Part shown: piece by piece, positions 9,138 through 17,729 of the stretch
Layout: every line of letters begins with the position of its first letter
Position numbering within the stretch: position 1 is the stretch's first letter
Origin: Dechloromonas sp.
GTDB taxonomy: Bacteria; Pseudomonadota; Gammaproteobacteria; Burkholderiales; Rhodocyclaceae
NCBI GenBank assembly: GCA_028689015.1
Contig: JAQTXC010000007.1
Coordinates: 16,937 to 80,936 of the forward strand
Direction of reading: 5' to 3'
DNA length: 64,000 nt
The notes under the pieces: model-generated
Databases searched by the model: none
Seen by the model: only the letters and a program-made list of their open reading frames with translations
Told to the model about the DNA's origin: nothing
Program-made: the position numbers and the translations under genes

Positions 9138-9847
9138 TTCCCGGCCTGGACGCCTGGCTGGCCTCGCCGCAAGGTCGCTACGTACTGGCCTGGGAACAAC
9201 AGCAACTTGATGCCGCCGTCGCTGATGTCTTTGGCTTCAATGCCCTGCAGCTCGGCCTGCCGCAGTGCGATTTCCTGCGCGCCAACCGCATGGCGCTACG
9301 TTGCCGGGTCTGCGACATCGGCCAGGTCGATCTCCGCTGTGACTTGTGCGCCCTGCCCTTTGCCAACCAGAGTGTCGACCTGGTCATCTTGCCGCATGTA
9401 CTCGAATTTGCTGCCGATCCACACCAGATTTTGCGCGAGGTCGAACGCATCCTGATCCCCGAAGGCCAGATCATCATCGTCGGCTTCAATCCCTTGTCGC
9501 TGTGGGGCCTGCGTCGCCAGACCCGGCGCACCCCTGTCTTTCCGTGGAACGGCAGTTATCTGTCACCCTCCCGCCTCAAGGACTGGCTGAAATTGCTCGG
9601 TTTCGAGGTCGACCGCGGTCAGTTTGGCTGCTATGCCCCGCCCTGCGAACAACAACAATGGCTGCAACGCTGGCGCTTTGCTGAAAGTGCTGGCCGGCGC
9701 TGGTGGACATTCTCCGGCGCCATTTACCTGCTGCGCGCCATCAAACGCGTGCACGGCATGCGGCTGCTCACCCCCAACTGGCGTAAAAAGCCGCTCCGCG
9801 CCAAGGCCTTGCGCCCTGTCGCACAAAAGGAAAAACATGGCGACTGA
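9131..9847 (+). CDS. Class I SAM-dependent methyltransferase
   Basis: A 238-residue Rossmann-type methyltransferase. The motif region around residues 45-110 ([21 protein letters not shown], then [15 protein letters not shown] and [22 protein letters not shown]) matches the post-I, II and III motifs of the UbiE/COQ5-like Methyltransf_11 family. The glycine-rich motif I is poorly conserved. I start at MSIPGLDAW (9131), the conserved N terminus of this group; an in-frame ATG at 9101 is also possible. It overlaps rnhA by 11 bases, and this methyltransferase-rnhA-dnaQ order recurs in betaproteobacteria. Substrate is unknown. Confidence 0.75.
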   Translation: MSIPGLDAWLASPQGRYVLAWEQQQLDAAVADVFGFNALQLGLPQCDFLRANRMALRCRVCDIGQVDLRCDLCALPFANQSVDLVILPHVLEFAADPHQILREVERILIPEGQIIIVGFNPLSLWGLRRQTRRTPVFPWNGSYLSPSRLKDWLKLLGFEVDRGQFGCYAPPCEQQQWLQRWRFAESAGRRWWTFSGAIYLLRAIKRVHGMRLLTPNWRKKPLRAKALRPVAQKEKHGD

Positions 9848-10283
9848 AGAACGCATCCAGATCTTTACCGACGGCGCCTGCAAGGGCAATCCCGGCCCCG
9901 GTGGCTGGGGTGCCATTTTGCGGGTGGGCCCGCATGAAAAGGAATTGTGGGGCGGCGAGCCGGCCAGCACCAACAATCGCATGGAAATGACCGCCGTCAT
10001 TCGTAGCCTGGAAGCCCTGAAACGCCCGGTGGTCGGCACTGTCTTCACCGACTCGCAATACGTCCTCAAGGGCATCAGCGAATGGATCCACGGCTGGAAA
10101 CGCAATGGCTGGAAAACATCAGACAAGAAACCGGTCAAAAATGCCGACCTGTGGCAAACGCTCGACACCCTGGTACAACAGCACAAACTGGAATGGGTGT
10201 GGGTCAAGGGTCATGCCGGCCATCCGGAAAACGAACGGGCCGATGCCCTGGCCAATCGCGGCATCGACGAATTGCACAAATAA
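9837..10283 (+). CDS. rnhA: Ribonuclease HI
   Basis: A 148-residue enzyme that degrades the RNA strand of RNA-DNA hybrids. The start [20 protein letters not shown] is canonical. The catalytic acidic residues are visible in [16 protein letters not shown] (D10), [15 protein letters not shown] (E), TDSQYVLKG (D) and ERADALAN (D), and the basic handle region ([18 protein letters not shown]) is present. Its start lies inside the end of the upstream methyltransferase, and dnaQ follows after 11 bases with its own AGGAAA ribosome-binding site. Confidence 0.96.
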   Translation: MATEERIQIFTDGACKGNPGPGGWGAILRVGPHEKELWGGEPASTNNRMEMTAVIRSLEALKRPVVGTVFTDSQYVLKGISEWIHGWKRNGWKTSDKKPVKNADLWQTLDTLVQQHKLEWVWVKGHAGHPENERADALANRGIDELHK

Positions 10284-10294
10284 CAGGAAAACCC

Positions 10295-11029
10295 ATGCGT
10301 CAGATCGTCCTTGATACCGAAACCACCGGCCTTGACCCGCGCCACGGCCACCGCCTGATCGAAGTGGCCGGCATCGAGCTGGTCAATCGCCGGCTGACCG
10401 GTCGCCATCTGCACAAATACGTCAACCCGGAACGCGATATCGACGCCGGCGCCCAGGCCGTGCATGGCATCACGCTCGAATTCCTGGCCGACAAGCCGAA
10501 ATTCGCCGATGTCGCCGATGAATTCCTCGAATTCATCAATGGCGCCGAACTGATCATCCACAACGCCCCCTTCGACCTCGGCTTTCTCAATGCCGAACTC
10601 GACCGCCTGGGTCGGGTGCCGGTCGGCACCGTGTGCAGTGGCGTGATCGACACCTTGAAGATGGCCAAGGAATTGCACCCCGGCAAACGCAACAGCCTGG
10701 ATGCCTTGTGCGAACGCTACACGGTCGATAATTCAGGCCGCACGCTGCACGGCGCCCTGCTCGATACCGAACTGCTGGCCGAGGTCTATCTGGCCATGAC
10801 GCGCGGCCAGAACATGTTGATGATCGAGCCCGATGAAACACCGCCTGTTCTGCTCGGTGCCGACGGCCTGGCCCGCCAGCGCAAAACGCTCATTGTTCGC
10901 CAGCCAAGCGCCGAAGAACTGGCCGAGCACAGCCGCCTGCTGAACGCCATTGACAAGGAATCGAAAGGTGCCTGCGTCTGGCTGAGCGCAGCCACCACCG
11001 ACACGCCCCCCCCGGAGCAACGCCCATGA
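10295..11029 (+). CDS. dnaQ: DNA polymerase III epsilon subunit (3'-5' proofreading exonuclease)
   Basis: A 244-residue protein of the DEDDh exonuclease family: motif I VLDTETTGLD, motif II IIHNAPFDLGFLNAEL and motif III HGALLDTELLAEVY with its conserved histidine. As the epsilon subunit it proofreads replication within Pol III. The start at 10295 follows an AGGAAA site. Its last four bases overlap the aminopeptidase start (ATGA). Adjacent rnhA and dnaQ are a common arrangement. Confidence 0.94.
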   Translation: MRQIVLDTETTGLDPRHGHRLIEVAGIELVNRRLTGRHLHKYVNPERDIDAGAQAVHGITLEFLADKPKFADVADEFLEFINGAELIIHNAPFDLGFLNAELDRLGRVPVGTVCSGVIDTLKMAKELHPGKRNSLDALCERYTVDNSGRTLHGALLDTELLAEVYLAMTRGQNMLMIEPDETPPVLLGADGLARQRKTLIVRQPSAEELAEHSRLLNAIDKESKGACVWLSAATTDTPPPEQRP

Positions 11030-12339
11030 GCCTCGACATCCCCGACGCCATTCGCCAGCAGGCGCAAGACCTGCTCGACTTCATCGACGCCAGCCCCAGC
11101 CCCTGGCATGCCGTGCAGACGGCCAGCCAGCGCCTGCAGGCCGCCGGTTTTTGCCCGCTGAATGAGGTCGACCGCTGGTCCTTGCGCGCCGGTGGACGGT
11201 ATTACGTCACCCGGGGTGGTTCGTCGCTGATCGCCTTTGTCGTTGGCGAAGCACCCTTGGCCGAACAAGGCCTCTGCCTGGTCGGCGCCCATACCGATTC
11301 GCCCGGCCTGCGCCTCAAACCACGCCCGGCCGACAGTGTTGGCGGCGTCGTCCGCCTTGGCGTCGAAGTCTATGGCGGGCCGATTCTCGCCACCTTTGCC
11401 GACCGCGACCTGTCGCTGGCTGGCCGTGTCGTGCTGCGCGATGCTCACGGTCAACGCACCGCACTGGTCAATTTTGGCGACGCCCTGCTACGCCTGCCCA
11501 ATCTGGCCATTCATATGAATCGCGAGGTCAATGACAAGGGGCTGAAATTCAACAAGCAGACCGAGTTGCCCTTGCTGCTCGGCGCCCTGCCGGCCGGCCT
11601 GACCGCGGCCGATGCCTTCCGTCAGCCGCTGGCAGCGCAACTCGATGTCGACCCGGCCAGCCTGCTGACCTGGGAACTGGCCGCCTTCGATACGCAAAAA
11701 GGGGCTTTCTGGGGCGTCGACCGCGAATACCTGGCCAATAGCCAGCTCGACAACCTGGCCTCCTGCCACGCTGCGCTCAGTGCGCTGATCGCCAGCCCTG
11801 ACGACACCAGCTCGCGTCTGCTGGCCCTCTTCGACCACGAAGAAGTCGGCAGCGACAGCGCGGTCGGCGCAGGTGGCAGTTTTCTCGGCGATGTACTACA
11901 GCGCCTGAGCAGCGGGCAGGGACTGGACGACGAAGACCGGCAGCGCATGCTGGCGCGCAGCCTGTTCATCAGTGCCGACATGGCGCATGCCTGGCACCCG
12001 AATTTTCCAGCCGCCTACGAGCCCTGCCACACGCTCGCGGTCAACGCCGGCCCGGTGATCAAAAACAACGCCAACCAGCGGTACAGCACCGATGCTGAAA
12101 CTGCCGCCCGCTTCATGGCCTGTTGCGAACGGGCCGGCGTGCCCTGCCAGCAATACGCCCACCGCACCGATCTCGGTTGCGGCAGCACCATCGGCCCCAT
12201 CCTGGCGGCCCGCCTGGGCGTGCCCAGTGTCGATGTCGGCTCACCGATGTGGGCCATGCACAGTGTCCGTGAAAGCGCCGGCGTACTCGACCACGGCTAC
12301 CTGATCGCAGCCCTGGGTGCAGCCTTCGCCGGCCGCTGA
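11026..12339 (+). CDS. apeB: M18 family aminopeptidase
   Basis: A 437-residue metalloaminopeptidase (aspartyl aminopeptidase family). The bimetal site is seen as GAHTDSPGLRLKP (about residues 85-97), FDHEEVGSDSAVGAGGSF and ADMAHAWHPNFP; the C-terminal RTDLGCGSTIGPI and GSPMWAMHSVRE segments complete the family pattern. It removes N-terminal residues from peptides in the cytosol. It is translationally coupled to dnaQ by an ATGA overlap and ends seven bases from the convergent cyclic-di-GMP gene. Confidence 0.92.
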   Translation: MSLDIPDAIRQQAQDLLDFIDASPSPWHAVQTASQRLQAAGFCPLNEVDRWSLRAGGRYYVTRGGSSLIAFVVGEAPLAEQGLCLVGAHTDSPGLRLKPRPADSVGGVVRLGVEVYGGPILATFADRDLSLAGRVVLRDAHGQRTALVNFGDALLRLPNLAIHMNREVNDKGLKFNKQTELPLLLGALPAGLTAADAFRQPLAAQLDVDPASLLTWELAAFDTQKGAFWGVDREYLANSQLDNLASCHAALSALIASPDDTSSRLLALFDHEEVGSDSAVGAGGSFLGDVLQRLSSGQGLDDEDRQRMLARSLFISADMAHAWHPNFPAAYEPCHTLAVNAGPVIKNNANQRYSTDAETAARFMACCERAGVPCQQYAHRTDLGCGSTIGPILAARLGVPSVDVGSPMWAMHSVRESAGVLDHGYLIAALGAAFAGR

Positions 12340-12346
12340 ACGGCGC

Positions 12347-15300
12347 TCAGGCCCGGCGGGCGGCCTGCCAGGCGAACAGGTCGTCAGCCGGTAGCGGCCG
12401 ACTAAAGAGGTAGCCCTGCATGAACTGGCAACCACGCGCCGCCAGGAAAGCGCGTTGCGCTTCGTTCTCCACCCCTTCAGCCACCACCTGCATGCCCAGA
12501 TCGCGGGCCAGCGACAAGGTGGCCGAGGCAATCGCGGCATCTTCCACATCCTCTGGCAAATCTTTGACGAAGCCGCGATCAATCTTCAGCCGGTGAATCG
12601 GCAGGCGCTTCAGGTAGCTCAAGCTGGAATAACCCGTACCAAAATCATCAAGCGCCAGTCGAATGCCGAGATCACATAATTGCTGCATGCGGTCCAGTAC
12701 CTCAGCGGTCGGCTGCATGAGGGCGCTCTCGGTCAATTCCAGTTCCAGGCAGTTGGGATCTATCCCGGTCCGATCCAGCAGACGTTGCACCGTCTGGACG
12801 AAATCCGCCTGGCGGAACTGGATGGCGGAAATATTGACGGCCATCGACACTGGCAACCCGGCGGTGGCCCAGGCGACCTGCTGGCGGCAAGCCGCTTCCA
12901 GCACCCACTCGCCCACACTGAGGATGAGGCCACTTTCTTCAGCCAGGCCAATGAACTGCAGCGGCGGCAACAAGCCCAGATCGGGATGCTGCCAGCGCAA
13001 CAAGGCCTCGACGCCTTGCAGGGTGGCATCGCCAGCCGTCACCTGCGGTTGGTAATGCAGCACCAGTTCGTTGCGTTCGATCGCCCGGCGCAAGGCGTTT
13101 TCCAGCATCAGGCGTTCGAGGGCATGGGTATCCATCTCGGGCTTGAAATAATGGAAGGCATTGCGCCCCTGGTTCTTGGCGCTGTACATAGCCACGTCGG
13201 CATGCTTGAGCAGATCGCTGGCATCGCTGCCGTCATCCGGATAAAGCGCAATGCCGATACTGACCGAGATGCTCAATTCGTGGCCGTCGATCGGCATGGG
13301 TGACTGCAAGGCGGCAATCAGCTTGCGAGCGACCAAGGCCGCATCTTCCTGATGGCTGATGCGCGGCAGCAAGACGACGAATTCATCGCCCCCCAGACGG
13401 GCCAGAAAATCATTGTCGCGCAGGCAATCCGCCAGACGACGCGCCACACCGGACAGCAATTGATCGCCAACCGGGTGGCCGAGTGAGTCATTGACCGCCT
13501 TGAAGTGATCAAGATCGAGGAAGAGGACCGCCAGAATGTCGCCGTGCCGCGCCGCATTGCGCAACTCACTGTGGATGCGCTCGTTCCACAAAGTACGGTT
13601 CGGCAAACCGGTCAGCACATCGTAATGGGCCAGATAGGCAATATGCGCTTCTGCCTCGCGCGCCGCGGTGACATCCTGAGCAGTACCGCGGATCCGCAGG
13701 CCGTTGGCTGGATCGCCATCGCTCTCGATCCGGAAATGCAGAATGCGTGGATTGAGGTGATTCGCTGCCAGACGGCAATCGAGGGCAATTTCCCCCACTT
13801 CGAGCGCCATCTTGTTCAGGGCATTGCGCAACGCCGGCACGTCCTCTGTATTAACACATTCGAGCAAGCGACGACGATCCACCCGGGCGTTTTCCGGCAA
13901 ACCCAGGTTAAGCAGCAATTCACTTGAACAGTTCCAGATCGGCCGGCCTGGCAAGGCCTCCCAACTCCCCAAGCGCGCGATGCGTTGCGCCTGCAGCAGT
14001 TCTTCCTGTTGCAGGATCAATTGTTGCGATGCCTCAGCCAGTTGCTGTGTCCGCTCATGAACCAAGAGTTCGACCCGCCGGGCACGGCCGCTGGTCAAGA
14101 GCAGGAAAGCACCAAGAATGGCGGTACTGAGCAAGCCAAGAGCCAGGGTCAACCAGACCCCCCAACTGCGCAGCGACTGCATGTAAGCCGGCGTCGCCAC
14201 CACCGTCAGCTCCCACGGTCGACCGGCAAATTCCAGTTTTTTCTGCCAATTCAGGCGCACGCCTGACCAGGCCACTTCCTTGCAACCAACCGGGCCGTAT
14301 AGATGCTCAGGAGCCTCGGGCTGTCCACGGTCGACCAGGCAGACATCGACATCACTTGTGCTTCGCTGGCCTAGCACGGCATCAATCGCATCTTCCATGC
14401 GAAACACTGCCGACACCATGCCCAATGGGGCACCCGATCGCGAATCCAGGGCCGCCTGATAAACCACCACCCCCCGTTGTTCGCCTCGCTCCTGAACCAG
14501 GCGGATTGGTTCGGAGGCCACAGCCTGGCCACTTTCCAGCGTCTGCCGGGCAGCTCGCGCCGTGCGGGGCAAAACCAGCGGATCCAGACCAACCACGCTG
14601 CGGTTATTGGCCAGCGGTTCGACATAGAGAATCGGCAGATACTCGGCCGCTTGTTCGGCAATGAAAGTCCGCCCCGCGGGATCGCGCCCCAAAATGGCAA
14701 AATCAGCGATATCGCCCGCCCGCACCCCGGCTTCAAAAGCGAGTCGCTGCTCGGCATTGATCAAAGGGCTCCAGCCAAAATTCTGCGTTCCCGGGTAACG
14801 CGCCAATAAAGGGGTCGTGAATTGTCGCCAGGCATCGCGCGTCAAGGCCGGATGCACGACTGCCAGGCGCTGCAAGGCCAGCACCTGATCCAGTTGGGCC
14901 TCCAGACGCTTGCCGACCTGACTGCCGACAAATTCGGCATCGCGATTGAACTGGCCTTGCAGTCGATGGTTTTCCCAGTCGCGAACCTGCAAGAAGGCCA
15001 TCGCCAACAGACTCAAACCGATACCCATCGGCAAGGCCACCGCCCAGCGGCGCGGCCGCCAGTCCTCGGCCGGCTGGCCGAAAAAGACCAGCAACAAGGG
15101 CACCATCACCAGCACACCCAGCGTGTCCCCTGCCCACCAATTGACCCAGTTGAAGAAAATCTCATCGACCGCGAACAAACCGGTCGTCGTCAGCACGGTA
15201 ATGGCAATCGTCGCGCTCACCAGACAGCCGAGCGGTGCGACAACTGCCACAAAACGCAAGATGCTGTCGTGGCTATCCAGCGGGTTAGGCAAACCAATAA

Positions 15301-15625
15301 AACGCCGGAACACGGTATAACTGAACCAGGCCTGCAAGGTCGCCCCCCCGGCAATGGCAAGCGTGGCTAACCAGGCCATACCGACCAGACCGCTCTGACT
15401 GGCGGCCAGCAACTGCACCCCCAGGGCTCCCAGGAAAATCACAGGCAAGCTGCGTGGTCCGAGCACCAGCATCGCCGCCAGGGCAATGCCGGCCGGCGGA
15501 AAAAGCGGTGCGGCATAGCCGGGCGGCACGGCAATTTGCAAGGCAGCCCAACCACTCAGGGCGTAGCTAAAAGCAATCAGAGAATCGCGGCGCAGGGTTG
15601 AAAGCATGAAATGCCGAGAGAACAT
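12347..15625 (-). CDS. MASE1-CHASE-PAS-GGDEF-EAL cyclic di-GMP signalling protein
   Basis: A 1092-residue membrane protein. Residues about 10-215 form a multi-helix MASE1 sensor; a periplasmic CHASE-like domain follows (about 225-460), then another membrane helix (about 488-510) and a PAS-like segment. The GGDEF domain has an intact GGDEF near residue 745 with an RDND inhibitory I-site five residues upstream, so cyclase activity and product inhibition look possible. The EAL domain (about 845-1085) has an intact EALLRW and DDFGTGYSSL, so phosphodiesterase activity is also possible. It diverges from regB. Start at 15625, eight bases from a predicted transcript start (TATAAT at 15645-15640); a start at 15607 is an alternative. 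The ligand is unknown. Confidence 0.88.
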   Translation of the reverse strand: MFSRHFMLSTLRRDSLIAFSYALSGWAALQIAVPPGYAAPLFPPAGIALAAMLVLGPRSLPVIFLGALGVQLLAASQSGLVGMAWLATLAIAGGATLQAWFSYTVFRRFIGLPNPLDSHDSILRFVAVVAPLGCLVSATIAITVLTTTGLFAVDEIFFNWVNWWAGDTLGVLVMVPLLLVFFGQPAEDWRPRRWAVALPMGIGLSLLAMAFLQVRDWENHRLQGQFNRDAEFVGSQVGKRLEAQLDQVLALQRLAVVHPALTRDAWRQFTTPLLARYPGTQNFGWSPLINAEQRLAFEAGVRAGDIADFAILGRDPAGRTFIAEQAAEYLPILYVEPLANNRSVVGLDPLVLPRTARAARQTLESGQAVASEPIRLVQERGEQRGVVVYQAALDSRSGAPLGMVSAVFRMEDAIDAVLGQRSTSDVDVCLVDRGQPEAPEHLYGPVGCKEVAWSGVRLNWQKKLEFAGRPWELTVVATPAYMQSLRSWGVWLTLALGLLSTAILGAFLLLTSGRARRVELLVHERTQQLAEASQQLILQQEELLQAQRIARLGSWEALPGRPIWNCSSELLLNLGLPENARVDRRRLLECVNTEDVPALRNALNKMALEVGEIALDCRLAANHLNPRILHFRIESDGDPANGLRIRGTAQDVTAAREAEAHIAYLAHYDVLTGLPNRTLWNERIHSELRNAARHGDILAVLFLDLDHFKAVNDSLGHPVGDQLLSGVARRLADCLRDNDFLARLGGDEFVVLLPRISHQEDAALVARKLIAALQSPMPIDGHELSISVSIGIALYPDDGSDASDLLKHADVAMYSAKNQGRNAFHYFKPEMDTHALERLMLENALRRAIERNELVLHYQPQVTAGDATLQGVEALLRWQHPDLGLLPPLQFIGLAEESGLILSVGEWVLEAACRQQVAWATAGLPVSMAVNISAIQFRQADFVQTVQRLLDRTGIDPNCLELELTESALMQPTAEVLDRMQQLCDLGIRLALDDFGTGYSSLSYLKRLPIHRLKIDRGFVKDLPEDVEDAAIASATLSLARDLGMQVVAEGVENEAQRAFLAARGCQFMQGYLFSRPLPADDLFAWQAARRA

Positions 15626-15666
15626 GAGACGGGTGGTGGATTATAGGTGCCCGCACCAAAATGAAT

Positions 15667-15721
15667 GCGACAAAATCCCGAAACCTGACAAATCACCCTA
15701 CCCGCTGCGACAAGATGCCGC
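15667..15721. promoter_or_regulatory. Two RegA-like operator sites between the c-di-GMP gene and regB
   Basis: The 15-mer GCGACAAGATGCCGC (15707-15721) and a degenerate copy GCGACAAAATCCCGA (15667-15681) lie 40 bases apart, close to four helical turns. Both match a motif GCGACAAnnTGyCGC also found upstream of nosZ and at 47493. This resembles the published RegA/RegR recognition pattern (a GNGRC half followed by a GNCGC half). The proximal site is centred near -54 of the predicted regB start. Autoregulation of regBA is inferred. Confidence 0.5.
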
Positions 15722-15755
15722 AGACACAGCGCCTCGCGGCCGCCAACAAATCACG

Positions 15756-15761
15756 GATAAT
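15756..15761 (+). promoter_or_regulatory. Candidate regB -10 box, leaderless start
   Basis: GATAAT lies exactly six bases before the regB ATG at 15768, which places the predicted start point on the A of the start codon. No Shine-Dalgarno and no good -35 box is visible, which would fit an activator-dependent promoter using the RegA-like sites upstream. Confidence 0.4.
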
Positions 15762-15767
15762 CCGGCC

Positions 15768-17027
15768 ATGCCCTTCATTTTCCGCAGCATCGGTGATGCT
15801 GATCACCGGCTTCACCTGCGTCGTCTGATCGTCGCCCGCTGGCTCATGCTATTGAGCATGACGTTGCTCATCCTGTGGGCTCCCGTTGGCCTCGATCTGC
15901 CTTTGCCGCATCTTCCGATGCTGGGCATTCTGGCCATCGCCGCCATCCTCAATGCCATCGCCCAGCAGCGGCTGCACACCAGCCACCCCCAGGCCGGTGA
16001 GTTGAGCAGCCAGTTGCTGCTCGACATCGGCGCGCTCGGTGGCTTGGTTTTTTTCAGCGGCGGCGCCACCAATCCCCTGGTATCGCTGCTGTTGCCACCA
16101 GTCGCCATTGCCGCCATTGCGCTCCCCGCACGCCATGTCCTGCTGGTCGGCAGTGCCGCCATCCTCACTTACTCCTTGCTGATGTTGTTCTATGTGCCAC
16201 TGTCCATTGCCGATGCAACGCGCGCCACCCGCCTGCACCTGATCGGCATGTGGCTGACCTTTGTCGTCTCGGCTGGGCTGATTGGCTGGATCATCCTGCG
16301 CATGACGCAGTTGATCCGCCAACGGGATGCCGAACTGGCCAGCACCCGGGAAACGGCCCTGCGCGACGAACGAGTGCTGGCCATGGGAACGCTGGCGGCG
16401 GGTGCAGCTCACGAGTTGGGCACCCCCCTGGCCACCATGCACCTGATCGTCGGCGAATTGGCCCGCGACCCGACCTTAGCGGCCGCCGTCCAGGACGATA
16501 TGGCCGTCCTGCGCCAGCAACTAGGCATTTGCAAGGAGATCATCAGCGGCCTGGCCCGCCGTGCCGGGGCCGAACGTCTGGAAAAATCGAACAGTCAGGC
16601 GGTCGACCGCTGGCTCGAACAACTCCGCCAGCACTGGCACGCCGCCCGGCCGCAAGCGGCCAGCCTGCTGCACGTGCTCAGTACCGCACCGGCACCAGAG
16701 ATCATCATCGATCCCCGCCTGGAACAAGCAGTGCTCAATCTACTCAACAATGCGGCCAACGCCAGCCCCTGTCCGGTAGACATCAGCCTAAGCTGGTCCG
16801 GGCAACAATTCAGTATCGCCATCGGCGATGCTGGCCCGGGCTTTCCGCCGAGCGTCCTCGACCTCGGCGGCCATACTGATTTTCCGGCCCATGCTGGCGG
16901 CAGCGGTGTCGGCTTGCTGCTCACCCGCAGCGCTATCGAACAACTGGGTGGTCGCCTGCTGCTCAGCAACCCGGAACATGGCGGCGCCTTGGCCTGCCTC
17001 GAAATCCCTCTGGAACAACAGCCATGA
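15768..17027 (+). CDS. regB: Redox-sensing histidine kinase RegB/PrrB
   Basis: A 419-residue membrane kinase with about six hydrophobic segments in residues 22-180. The quinone-sensing heptapeptide of RegB (GGxxNPF) appears as GGATNPL at residues 98-104. The H-box is GAAHELGTPLATMHL with H215. A cysteine (C255) lies exactly 40 residues further on, matching the His225/Cys265 spacing of the redox-active cysteine in Rhodobacter RegB. ATP-binding N, G1 and G2 boxes follow (NLLNNAANAS, GDAGPGFP, GGSGVGLLL). RegB senses respiratory redox state and phosphorylates RegA. The start at MPFIFRS leaves a short cytoplasmic head. The stop overlaps the regA start (ATGA). Confidence 0.92.
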   Translation: MPFIFRSIGDADHRLHLRRLIVARWLMLLSMTLLILWAPVGLDLPLPHLPMLGILAIAAILNAIAQQRLHTSHPQAGELSSQLLLDIGALGGLVFFSGGATNPLVSLLLPPVAIAAIALPARHVLLVGSAAILTYSLLMLFYVPLSIADATRATRLHLIGMWLTFVVSAGLIGWIILRMTQLIRQRDAELASTRETALRDERVLAMGTLAAGAAHELGTPLATMHLIVGELARDPTLAAAVQDDMAVLRQQLGICKEIISGLARRAGAERLEKSNSQAVDRWLEQLRQHWHAARPQAASLLHVLSTAPAPEIIIDPRLEQAVLNLLNNAANASPCPVDISLSWSGQQFSIAIGDAGPGFPPSVLDLGGHTDFPAHAGGSGVGLLLTRSAIEQLGGRLLLSNPEHGGALACLEIPLEQQP

Positions 17028-17557
17028 GCACGCCTATTTTGGTGGTCGACGACGACCCAGTTTTCAATAGCGTGCTGGTGCGCACCCTGAATCGACGCGG
17101 TCTGGCTGCGCATGGCGTGCTTGACGGCGAGACAGCCTTGCAGCACCTGCACCATCACCCCTGCCAGCGCCTGATCCTCGACCTCAATCTCAACGGCAGC
17201 TCCGGGCTGGCCCTGATTCCACAGATCCTGGCCCAGGCCCCCGACTGCCGCATCGTCGTGCTGACCGGTTATGCCAGCATTGCCACCGCCGTCGAGGCAG
17301 TCAAACGTGGCGCCACCCAATATCTGGCCAAACCGGTAGACATCGAAAGCATCCTCGCCGCTTTTGACGACCAAAGCTCGGCCGACGAAGGCATCACCCC
17401 ATCCGATGAGCCGCTTTCGGTCGACCGCCTGGCGTGGGAACATATCCAGCGCGTGCTTAGTGAAAACGATGGCAATATCTCGGCCACCGCCCGCGCCCTG
17501 AAAATGCATCGCCGCACCTTGCAGCGCAAGCTCACCAAACGACCGGTACGCGCCTGA
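17024..17557 (+). CDS. regA: Redox response regulator RegA/PrrA
   Basis: A 177-residue regulator: receiver domain (residues 1-115, phosphoacceptor D53 in LILDLNLNGS, K in LAKPVD) and a C-terminal Fis-type helix-turn-helix (about 135-172, NDGNISATARALKMHRRTLQRKL) typical of RegA/PrrA/ActR. In relatives it controls respiration, nitrogen and carbon genes in response to redox state. It is translationally coupled to regB. Candidate binding sites are present upstream of regB, nosZ and at 47493. Confidence 0.92.
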   Translation: MSTPILVVDDDPVFNSVLVRTLNRRGLAAHGVLDGETALQHLHHHPCQRLILDLNLNGSSGLALIPQILAQAPDCRIVVLTGYASIATAVEAVKRGATQYLAKPVDIESILAAFDDQSSADEGITPSDEPLSVDRLAWEHIQRVLSENDGNISATARALKMHRRTLQRKLTKRPVRA

Positions 17558-17619
17558 ACAATCGGCGGACCACCCGCCGCAATCCGGGAATATCTACGCA
17601 TCGTGCAAGCCAGGCGGCC

Positions 17620-17649
17620 TTGGCGAATCCAGAAGAGGCCCCTTATACT
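17620..17649 (+). promoter_or_regulatory. Candidate mrp operon promoter
   Basis: TTGGCG (17620-17625) and TATACT (17644-17649) are separated by 18 bases in the 172-base gap after regA. The predicted start near 17656 leaves a leader of about 75 bases before the mrpA ATG. A CGGCGG/CCGCCG hairpin (17563-17579) without a T-tract lies just after the regA stop. Confidence 0.45.
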
Positions 17650-17729
17650 GCCCTTCCCACAGCCTGACCGTGGTCTCCTCACCCCCGCTGCCCTACCGTT
17701 GCAACCTCGAGCCCCCGGACCGTGAGCCC

